Origin: Pseudomonadota bacterium | GTDB lineage: Bacteria > Pseudomonadota > Alphaproteobacteria > Rhizobiales > Hyphomicrobiaceae | Direction of reading: 5' to 3' | Length of the DNA: 31,146 bases | NCBI GenBank assembly: GCA_023430315.1 | Contig: JAEZAW010000133.1 | Span: 1-31,146 of the forward strand | Shown: one piece after another, positions 24,158 to 30,515 of the stretch | Position numbering within the stretch: the first letter of the stretch is position 1 | Layout: every line of letters begins with the position of its first letter | Notes under the pieces: generated by a model | Seen by the model: only the letters and a program-made list of their open reading frames with translations | Database searches by the model: none | What the model was told of the DNA's origin: nothing | Made by a program: the position numbers and the translations under genes

Positions 24158-25468
24158 TCAGACGAACGAAGGTGCTGGATGGGCGAGCGCCATCGCCGAG
24201 AAGCGCTTGCGCACGCTCTCATCCGTGGATGCATCAGGCCCGCGCTTGATCACTTGTCCGATCAGCGTGCCGAGCTCACGGAATTCGCTAACGCCGAAGC
24301 CGCGGATGCTCATGGCGACCGTGCCAATTCGGAATCCCGAGCTGCCAGCATCGCCCTTCCGCACCGGCAAGCCGACCGCATTGGCGAGAATGCCGTACGC
24401 CCCGAACGTCGCGATCAGCTCCTTGGGCTTCCATGACGTCGATCGCGCATCAGCGACGACCATGTGCGTATCGGTGCCGCCCGTGTAGAGTGGAGCGCCC
24501 GCCTCGCTCAGGCCATCACAAAGAGCCTTGGCATTGGCGAGAACGCGCAGCATGAGCGACTTGAATTCCGGCCGACGCACGAGTTCGAGCTGGATAGCGC
24601 GAGCCGCAATGATGTGCACTGGCGCCGGCCCCTGCATACCCGGATAGATTGCCTCGTCGATCGCGCGCGCATGGATGGCGCGCGAGAACACGAAGGCACC
24701 ATTGCGAGGTCCACACAGCGTCTTCTGCGTCGAGCTTGTCGCAACATCGGCGAACGGCACGGGATTCGGATGAAGGCCGGTGGCGATCAGACCGGCGACG
24801 TGAGCGATATCGGCGAAAAGGAGTGCACCACACTCATCCGCAATCTGCCGCAATCCCAGAAAATCGATCGTGCGCGGATAGGACGTCGCCCCGGCGACGA
24901 TCATCTTCGGGCGAAGCTCGAGCGCCGTGCGGCGCACTTCATCGAGATCGATGACGTCGCCGCTACCGACACCGAAGGCGGTCACCTCTAAGCCCATGCC
25001 GGAAAGATGGCCTGGCGGGCCATGACTGATATGGCCACCTGCCCGCTCGCCGAAAGCCAGCAGACGATCACCAGGCTTCAGCACGGCGCGCAGAACGGCG
25101 ACGTTCGCCAGTGTCGCCGAGAGCGCCTGCACGTTGACCGCCTCACCGCCGAAAATACGTTGTGCGCGCTCGATGGCCATGCGCTCGATCGCATCGACGT
25201 TCTCGCAGTTGGCAACGCTGCGTCGACCGACCCAGCCAGACGCATTCTTGTTCACCAGATGCGAGCCTTCCGCCTGGCGCAATGCCAGCGGGCTGTACGA
25301 TGCCGAAGCGATCAGATTGATGGATCGCTGCTCGCGCTCTGCGTCGGAGCTGATGTGTTCGGCAACGACATCATCGAGCTGCGAAAGAGGCGTGGAGAAG
25401 AAGGTCGTTTCCGGAGCAACGCTCCGTTCCGGAAGTGCACCCTGCACTGCGCTCTTTGCGAGTGACAT
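24158..25468 (-). CDS. Serine hydroxymethyltransferase-fold PLP enzyme with altered active site
   Basis: A 436-residue protein colinear with GlyA/SHMT over its full length. Kept are the PLP lysine Lys249, Asp220 and His223 (FADIAHVAGL), His146 (GGHISHG) and the substrate-carboxylate arginine (GFRIGT). Changed, compared with E. coli GlyA from memory, are Glu57 to Ser77 and Tyr55 to Asn75 (NKNASGW), Tyr65 to Val85, and the histidine before the lysine to Gln248 (STQKTL). The canonical LIASEN reads LIASAS. These positions serve folate-dependent retro-aldol chemistry, so a normal SHMT role is unlikely. Alternatives are an alpha-methylserine-type aldolase/transferase or another PLP reaction. It is the first gene of the minus-strand operon, divergent from a LysR gene. 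Confidence 0.88.
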   Translation of the reverse strand: MSLAKSAVQGALPERSVAPETTFFSTPLSQLDDVVAEHISSDAEREQRSINLIASASYSPLALRQAEGSHLVNKNASGWVGRRSVANCENVDAIERMAIERAQRIFGGEAVNVQALSATLANVAVLRAVLKPGDRLLAFGERAGGHISHGPPGHLSGMGLEVTAFGVGSGDVIDLDEVRRTALELRPKMIVAGATSYPRTIDFLGLRQIADECGALLFADIAHVAGLIATGLHPNPVPFADVATSSTQKTLCGPRNGAFVFSRAIHARAIDEAIYPGMQGPAPVHIIAARAIQLELVRRPEFKSLMLRVLANAKALCDGLSEAGAPLYTGGTDTHMVVADARSTSWKPKELIATFGAYGILANAVGLPVRKGDAGSSGFRIGTVAMSIRGFGVSEFRELGTLIGQVIKRGPDASTDESVRKRFSAMALAHPAPSFV

Positions 25469-25600
25469 GACCGCTCGATCGACCTGATCGGTTCCACTTC
25501 CGAACAGCGTACACGTGACGATCGTAAGGTCTACTTATTATAATTTGACATATACATTAGAATTGTTGGACGATTGAAATCTCGCCGATCGAGGGTCGCC
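25469..25600. promoter_or_regulatory. Divergent promoter region, SHMT-like operon / LysR gene
   Basis: A 132-base gap between divergent genes, with an AT-rich core at about 25531-25565 that stands out from the GC-rich surroundings. On the plus strand TATAAT (25539-25544) is preceded by GTGACG (25515-25520) at 18 bases. On the minus strand TATAAT (25542-25537) overlaps the same core, so both promoters may be packed back to back. TTGACA at 25545-25550 lacks a -10 at standard distance. LysR-type regulators usually bind such divergent regions; I could not pick a convincing T-N11-A operator. Confidence 0.5.
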
Positions 25601-26500
25601 ATGGATTTCGTTCGCCTCAGGACGCTTCGCGAACTGTCGCTGCGCACGACAATGGCCGCCGTCGCCAATGCGCTGCATCTGTCTCCCTCCGCCGTATCTC
25701 AGCAGATTGCGCAGCTCGAAGACGAGCTTCAGGTCAAGCTTGTCGAGCGACGGGGACGTGGTGTGCTGCTCACCGCTGCCGGCAAGCGCCTGGCCGCACA
25801 TGTGGAGCGCATTACCGCTGTCGTCGAGGAAGCCAAGACCGACATGGCGGAGATGAGGGCCGTCGTCGCCGGGGAGCTCCGCGTCGCCGCCTTTCCTTCC
25901 GTCGCGACAGTGAGCATACCGAAGACCATTCAGCTCCTCGAGCGCCAGCACCCACACCTCATGGTCGTCTTCAGCGAGCTCGAGCCGATCGACGGACTGG
26001 CAGCTCTCAGATCGTGGCAGGTGGATCTCGCCGTCATCGACGACCTCACACTACGCGGCGTGCTTCCGGTATCAGGAATACAAACCCAAAAGCTCGGCGT
26101 TGATCACCTCCACGTCATGCTGCCAAAGTCGCATCGGCTTGCGCGGAAGCGCTCGGTCTCGCTTTCGGAGCTGAAAGATGAGCGGTGGGCTCTGGATGCG
26201 CGCGGGACGTACTCGGAGACGATCGTCGATGCCTGCGCGAAGGCCGGTTTCCGACCGATGATCAATGGTAATTGCAATGGTTTCCCAGCGATCGCTGCGA
26301 TGGTCGCATCGGGATGCTCGGTCTCCGTGATGCCCGGCCTCCGCGTACTGAGCAGCCGCGGAGACTTCAAGGTCGCCAAGCTCGATCCGCCGATTATCCG
26401 GACTATTCAGGTGGCGTACCACGCCGGCGCGCAGCGGAGTCCAGCCATCTCGGCCTTCATCGAGAAGCTGAAGGAAAGCTCGCCGCATCTTGCGCAGTAG
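25601..26500 (+). CDS. LysR-family transcriptional regulator
   Basis: A 299-residue regulator. The N-terminal winged helix-turn-helix (about residues 1-60) has AAVANALHLSPSAVSQQIAQLE, here spanning the recognition helix, followed by the linker helix and a LysR substrate-binding domain from about residue 88. The start chosen is ATG 25601, with GAGGG 5 bases upstream; TTG 25574 would add nine residues. It is divergent from the SHMT-like operon, the classic arrangement for a LysR activator of its neighbour, with an amino acid or derived metabolite as inducer (inference). It converges on the racemase-like gene, with only 20 bases between stops. Confidence 0.93.
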   Translation: MDFVRLRTLRELSLRTTMAAVANALHLSPSAVSQQIAQLEDELQVKLVERRGRGVLLTAAGKRLAAHVERITAVVEEAKTDMAEMRAVVAGELRVAAFPSVATVSIPKTIQLLERQHPHLMVVFSELEPIDGLAALRSWQVDLAVIDDLTLRGVLPVSGIQTQKLGVDHLHVMLPKSHRLARKRSVSLSELKDERWALDARGTYSETIVDACAKAGFRPMINGNCNGFPAIAAMVASGCSVSVMPGLRVLSSRGDFKVAKLDPPIIRTIQVAYHAGAQRSPAISAFIEKLKESSPHLAQ

Positions 26501-26520
26501 CGTGGCTGAGCAGTTTCCGC

Positions 26521-27651
26521 TTAATTTGTGTGCGTGCGCTGCAAGCGGTTGCTGAGCATGAGCAGGATGTCACTGCCTGTCGTGCCTTGCCAATTCGCGA
26601 GATCCTGAAGCGTTATCTCCTCGTCACCACTGCGCCCCATGACCACGACCTCATCGCCGACCCGTGCCTCAGGCACGTTCGACAGATCGATCACCGCGTG
26701 CTCCGACGAAACGCCGAGCACCAGAGCCTTCTTCCCTGCGACAAGCATGTACGCCTTCCGACCCGGCAGAGGCGCCCGATTGCCGTCCGCGCGCCCGAAC
26801 GGAAGCACACCCGTCGCCCCCGTCACGCGCTCGGCGTAGCGACCAGCAAACCCCGGTGTGCGATCCGCGGCGTCGGGCGAGACATGAATGAGCTGCGAGC
26901 GCACAGTCTTCATCACGGGCCGAAAGGCGGAGCTATCGACCAGGTCCTCCGGGAGGGGTGATTTCCCATACAGAATGCCGCCGGGCGATACGGCGTTGCA
27001 GGCATCCTTGATTCCCGCCAGGACACCCGCACTCGAACGTGCCTGCTGAACCGGAATTTCGAGGCCGTCGCGCTTTATATCGGCGACGAGTGCGTCGAAG
27101 GCCTCTGTCCTCTCCTGAGCAAAGGCCATGCCGGCGGCATCGAAGAACGGCAAATGGGTATATATGCCTTCGACCAGCACATTCGGCAGTCGCGCGACAT
27201 CGAGGGCAAACGCCTTTGCCTTCTTGAGTGGCATGCCGAGACGGCCCCAACCGCAGTCGATCTTGAGATACACCTTCGTCGGCTTGCGTGCCGTCGCCGA
27301 CACGGCCTCCGCCAGCTCCATGTTGTGCACTGTCGGCACGAGACCATGCGCGACATAAGTCGCGATGCCCGATGGCAAAGTGCCGCCGAACATCATGATT
27401 TCCGTGTCGATGCCAGCATTCCGGATCGTCATGGCATCCGAGAACGAGCCCGTCGTAAGCGAGTGCACACCACCATTGACGAGACGCCCGGCAATCTCCT
27501 GCAGACCGAGACCGTAGGCATTGCCTTTAACCGAGGCGATGATCTTGGTGCCCGGCGCGATTAGACGCTTGATCGCCGCCAGGTTGGCATCCAGTGCGCC
27601 AAGGTCGATTTCCATGGAATTCGGACGCGTGTCCGCCGCGGCACTGCTCAT
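26521..27651 (-). CDS. Alanine racemase-fold (fold-type III) PLP protein lacking catalytic tyrosine
   Basis: A 376-residue protein with the alanine-racemase barrel and C-terminal beta domain. The PLP lysine is Lys42 (SVKGNAYGLG, canonical VKANAYGHG), and KIDCGWGRLG (residues 130-139) matches the racemase KxDTGMxRLG block. In the C-terminal domain the motif normally holding the second catalytic base, SYG, is replaced by GFAG (Phe268), and GYADG reads GRADG (Arg287). A two-base racemase mechanism is therefore doubtful; a D-specific lyase or aldolase or a changed racemase are alternatives. The start chosen is ATG 27651, with GGGGA 7 bases upstream; GTG 27693 lacks a ribosome site. It is divergent from the GntR/opine dehydrogenase operon. 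Confidence 0.87.
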   Translation of the reverse strand: MSSAAADTRPNSMEIDLGALDANLAAIKRLIAPGTKIIASVKGNAYGLGLQEIAGRLVNGGVHSLTTGSFSDAMTIRNAGIDTEIMMFGGTLPSGIATYVAHGLVPTVHNMELAEAVSATARKPTKVYLKIDCGWGRLGMPLKKAKAFALDVARLPNVLVEGIYTHLPFFDAAGMAFAQERTEAFDALVADIKRDGLEIPVQQARSSAGVLAGIKDACNAVSPGGILYGKSPLPEDLVDSSAFRPVMKTVRSQLIHVSPDAADRTPGFAGRYAERVTGATGVLPFGRADGNRAPLPGRKAYMLVAGKKALVLGVSSEHAVIDLSNVPEARVGDEVVVMGRSGDEEITLQDLANWQGTTGSDILLMLSNRLQRTHTN

Positions 27652-27728
27652 GATCTGATCCCCGAATGCGCAGAACGATTGAATATTGGGCACGCTGTGT
27701 GCGTTGACCTAAAAATTATCACGACCTA

Positions 27729-27747
27729 TTGTCTAGTGACCAGACAA
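27729..27747. promoter_or_regulatory. 19-bp palindromic operator, probably for the GntR/HutC regulator
   Basis: TTGTCTAGTGACCAGACAA is a nearly perfect inverted repeat: nine-base arms, one mismatch, a single central base. It lies in the 130-base divergent gap, 34 bases before the GntR start and 77 bases from the racemase-like start. A further half-site TGTCTA (27752-27757) repeats the left arm (27730-27735) exactly 22 bases away, about two helical turns. Size and symmetry fit a winged-helix GntR dimer. Binding by the adjacent regulator and control of both directions is inference. Confidence 0.7.
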
Positions 27748-27781
27748 AATATGTCTACCTCACATACGATAGAGACGCATC

Positions 27782-28606
27782 TTGTCGCATCGCTTCCTGA
27801 ACCCGTTCCCGAAGTACCTGCAGATCAGGGACATCCTGCGCAAACGCTTGGAGCGCAGCGAGATCGGTGATCGCTTGCCGACGGAGCACTCGCTTTGCGA
27901 CGAGTTCGGCGTGAGCAGGGAAACAGTTCGGGATGCACTGCGCGGTCTCGAGGAAGACGGCTTCGTCAACCGACGCCGTGGACACGGCACGTTCGTCGTC
28001 AAGATTCCTCGCGCGCGCTCAGAGCATCGCCTCACAGGCCTGACGGAGGACTTCAGCGCACTCAAGCTCGATACGGAGGCTCGCGTCATCAAGCGCGAAG
28101 TCGAGCTTCCGCCGCCACTCATCGCAGATATCATGGGTTCACCGCCGGATGAGAACGTCTATGTCATCGAGCGATTGCGCTTCTTCTCGCGCGATCACTT
28201 CGCCCATCATGCGGCGTACTTGCCGATAGACGTCGGCGTTCAGCTTGCTCGCCTGGATCTCACGCGTACGTCGATGATGCATGAGCTTCGCGAGACGCTG
28301 GCTTACGAGATCTGGGAAGATCATCAGAGAATAGAAGCCACGGTCGCCGATAGCGAGATGGCCAAGCTTCTGCGCGTCGATGTCGGCGCACCTCTGTTGT
28401 GCATCACCCGGCACTTCCTCGACGGCAACAACCGCACGATCGTGGTCTTCCGTTCTCACTATCGCGCGGACCGCTATTTCTACACAGTCAAGACCACACA
28501 GGACTCGCGTCAGGAGAAGCCACGCTCAGGTGCGCGGGGCTCGAAGGGAGGCGCACGGTCGCGCAGCCGCCTGAAGGGCACGACCAGATCGGGGGCGCAG
28601 AGATGA
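27782..28606 (+). CDS. GntR-family regulator, HutC subfamily
   Basis: A 274-residue repressor-like protein. The winged helix-turn-helix occupies residues 10-75 (YLQIRDILRKRL, LPTEHSLCDEFGVSRETVRDAL, GHGTFV). A UTRA ligand-binding domain runs from about 90 to 235 (YVIERLRFFSRD, ending with HYRADRYFY). The start is TTG 27782; a stop in the same frame lies shortly upstream and no ATG is available. The last 35 residues are an unusual basic, low-complexity tail rich in Arg, Ser, Gly and Lys. It probably senses a small metabolite and controls both its own operon and the divergent racemase-like gene through the palindrome at 27729-27747. Confidence 0.92.
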   Translation: MSHRFLNPFPKYLQIRDILRKRLERSEIGDRLPTEHSLCDEFGVSRETVRDALRGLEEDGFVNRRRGHGTFVVKIPRARSEHRLTGLTEDFSALKLDTEARVIKREVELPPPLIADIMGSPPDENVYVIERLRFFSRDHFAHHAAYLPIDVGVQLARLDLTRTSMMHELRETLAYEIWEDHQRIEATVADSEMAKLLRVDVGAPLLCITRHFLDGNNRTIVVFRSHYRADRYFYTVKTTQDSRQEKPRSGARGSKGGARSRSRLKGTTRSGAQR

Positions 28607-28644
28607 CAAACACAATCCCTCGATGCGCGGGAGGTCGGCAATGA
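28603..28644 (+). other. Possible 13-codon coupling ORF between GntR and opine dehydrogenase genes
   Basis: An ATG at 28603 overlaps the GntR stop (ATGA). The 13-codon frame (MTNTIPRCAGGRQ) ends in a TGA that itself overlaps the opine dehydrogenase start (ATGA at 28641). A GGGAGG ribosome site for the dehydrogenase lies inside it. It could pass terminating ribosomes from one gene to the next. No homology is recognisable and chance cannot be excluded. Confidence 0.3.
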
Positions 28645-29714
28645 AGATTGGCATCCTAGGAGCGGGCAACGTCGCGCTTGCGAATGCCGCCTGGCTTGCC
28701 AGCAAGGGGCATGACGTTCACGTTTGGACTGCCATCGAGAGCGAGCGCACCGCTCTCGGAGATGGAACGCTGTCGGTAGAAGGGCTGATCGAAGCCAAAT
28801 CCAAAATCACCGTCGCGAAAGATGCGCGATCGACCATTTTGGGCGCCGGCCTCGTCATGATCGCCGCGCCGGCTTTCGCGCACGCTGCGCTCATGTCGGC
28901 GGCTGCACCGCACCTCACGAGCGATCACGTGGTCATGGTGCACCCGGTAACGGGTCTCAGCTCGCTCCTGCTCTCACGGATGGTGGCCGAGCGTAAGGTT
29001 GCGCCACTCATCATCGATGCATCGACCAGCCTCTTCACGGCGCGCAAGTCCGGTCCCACGACGGTTCGCATTCTGAAGATCAAGGATGTGATCGACATCG
29101 CCGCGATTCCGGCTCGCCGCGGCAGCGAGGCGATGGAGCGCATGGCGGCGATCTACGGCGATCGATTCCGGCTCGAGCCCAATGCGCTCGCCGTATCCCT
29201 CAACAATCACAATCCGGTTTATCACGTGCCGCCCCTCCTCTGTAATCTCAGCCGCGCGGAGAGGCAGGAGAACTGGATGATCTGGGAGTGCATCACTCCC
29301 GGCGTCGCGAAGCTGGTTAAGCTCGTCGACGACGAGCGCCTTCTCGTCGTTCGGCACTACGGCACGACAGAGATCTCCGTTGCGGACTACTTCCGCCAGG
29401 CGCACGGCGCGGAAGGCGAAGATCTGCCAGCAATCTTCGTGTCTGTCGCGAAGAAACTCAAAGGGCCGATAGGGCCGCAAGCGTTCGATCACCGCTTCAT
29501 CACCGAGGACGTGCCTTACGCGCTCGTCTTCTTCGAGGCGCTCGGACGCGCTGCCGGCATCGATATGCCGATGACGCGCAATCTCATCGAGCTGACCTCG
29601 GCGCTCTACGAACGGGACTTCGTGGCCGAAGGGCACACGCTCGAGAAACTCGGGCTTTCCGGCCTCTCGGATCGCGAGATCCTGCAGAAGACCATGGACG
29701 GCTTCGTCGCATGA
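28641..29714 (+). CDS. Opine dehydrogenase (NAD/NADP octopine/nopaline dehydrogenase family)
   Basis: A 357-residue cytosolic oxidoreductase. An N-terminal Rossmann fold carries GAGNVALA (residues 7-14), and the C-terminal octopine dehydrogenase domain holds the probable catalytic His195 (NHNPVYHVPP) plus the family block HRFITEDVPYALV with Arg285 and Asp290. The family condenses an amino acid with a keto acid and reduces the imine (opine synthesis), or runs the reverse. The ATG at 28641 has GGGAGG 6 bases upstream; an earlier in-frame ATG (28623) is less suitable. It overlaps the following ATPase gene by ATGA, so an amino acid transporter is co-expressed. Synthesis versus degradation cannot be decided from sequence. 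Confidence 0.92.
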   Translation: MKIGILGAGNVALANAAWLASKGHDVHVWTAIESERTALGDGTLSVEGLIEAKSKITVAKDARSTILGAGLVMIAAPAFAHAALMSAAAPHLTSDHVVMVHPVTGLSSLLLSRMVAERKVAPLIIDASTSLFTARKSGPTTVRILKIKDVIDIAAIPARRGSEAMERMAAIYGDRFRLEPNALAVSLNNHNPVYHVPPLLCNLSRAERQENWMIWECITPGVAKLVKLVDDERLLVVRHYGTTEISVADYFRQAHGAEGEDLPAIFVSVAKKLKGPIGPQAFDHRFITEDVPYALVFFEALGRAAGIDMPMTRNLIELTSALYERDFVAEGHTLEKLGLSGLSDREILQKTMDGFVA

Positions 29715-30451
29715 GCACGCCGTTTGTAGAGTTTCGCAATGTCGTGAAGAGATTTGGGCAGAACGAGGTTCTCAAGAACGTGAGTCTCACGATCCAGCGT
29801 GGCGAAGTCGTTGTTGTCTGCGGCCCGAGCGGGTCGGGCAAGAGCACGCTGCTGCGCTGCATCAACGGCCTCGAGAAAGTTCAGTCCGGTGACGTCCTCG
29901 TAGATGGGGAAGCCCTCAGTCACTCGGCTTCGAAGCTCGAAAAGCTCAATCCCGCCGTCGGCATGGTGTTCCAGTCCTTCAATCTCTTCCCGCAGATGAC
30001 CGTTCTGCAGAACCTGATCCTCGCGCCGATGCTCGTGCGGGGCCTGACTCGCGAGGCCGCCGAGCAGCTGGCCCAGAAGCTTCTGACGCGCGTCGGCATC
30101 GAGCAGAAAGCGGAAGCCTTCCCCGACATGCTGTCAGGCGGTCAGCAGCAGAGAGCCGCGATTGCGCGCGCGCTCTGCATGGAACCCAAGGCAATGCTGT
30201 TCGACGAGCCGACATCGGCGCTTGATCCCGAGATGATCGCCGAGGTGCTGGATGTCATGCGTGATCTCGCACGCGAAGGCATGACGATGGTGGTCGTGAC
30301 GCACGAGATGGGCTTTGCGCGCGAAGTCGCGAACCGCGTCGTGTTCATGGATGAAGGTCAGATCGTAGAGGACAGCGATCCGGAGTCGTTCTTCTCCAAT
30401 CCGAAGGAGGAGCGCGCGCGTCGGTTCATCAGCAAGATCCTCAGGCACTGA
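29711..30451 (+). CDS. Polar amino acid ABC transporter ATPase (GlnQ/HisP family), second system
   Basis: A 246-residue ATPase with Walker A GPSGSGKST, Q-loop VFQSFNLFPQ, signature LSGGQQQRAAIA, Walker B AMLFDEPTSALDPE and switch VVTHEMGF. It is full length for the PAAT family and a separate protein from the ATPase at 18959-19738. The start ATG 29711 overlaps the dehydrogenase stop. The matching permease genes are not in the window and should follow the binding-protein gene to the right. Import of an amino acid or opine is the likely role. Confidence 0.95.
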   Translation: MSTPFVEFRNVVKRFGQNEVLKNVSLTIQRGEVVVVCGPSGSGKSTLLRCINGLEKVQSGDVLVDGEALSHSASKLEKLNPAVGMVFQSFNLFPQMTVLQNLILAPMLVRGLTREAAEQLAQKLLTRVGIEQKAEAFPDMLSGGQQQRAAIARALCMEPKAMLFDEPTSALDPEMIAEVLDVMRDLAREGMTMVVVTHEMGFAREVANRVVFMDEGQIVEDSDPESFFSNPKEERARRFISKILRH

Positions 30452-30515
30452 TGGGATGGGCAGCTCAATAGACGGTCGTTCGGCAGTTCACTCGAGGCAG
30501 AATGGGGAGTGTTCC

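Noticed and set aside
24158..25468. Calling this gene glyA
   Set aside because: The fold is right, but key SHMT residues are replaced, so the gene symbol would mislead.
25545..25550. TTGACA as the -35 element of the LysR gene
   Set aside because: The bases at a 16-18 spacing do not resemble a -10; the nearby TATAAT gives a better, though still unproven, promoter.
26521..27651. Calling this gene alr or dadX
   Set aside because: The second catalytic base motif and the GYADG motif are altered; only fold-level assignment is justified.
10450..29714. A staphylopine-type metallophore locus (opine dehydrogenase, racemase-like protein and family 5 importer)
   Set aside because: No nicotianamine-synthase-like gene is present, the importer lies over 11 kb away next to an amidohydrolase, and the opine dehydrogenase is tied to an amino acid transporter instead.
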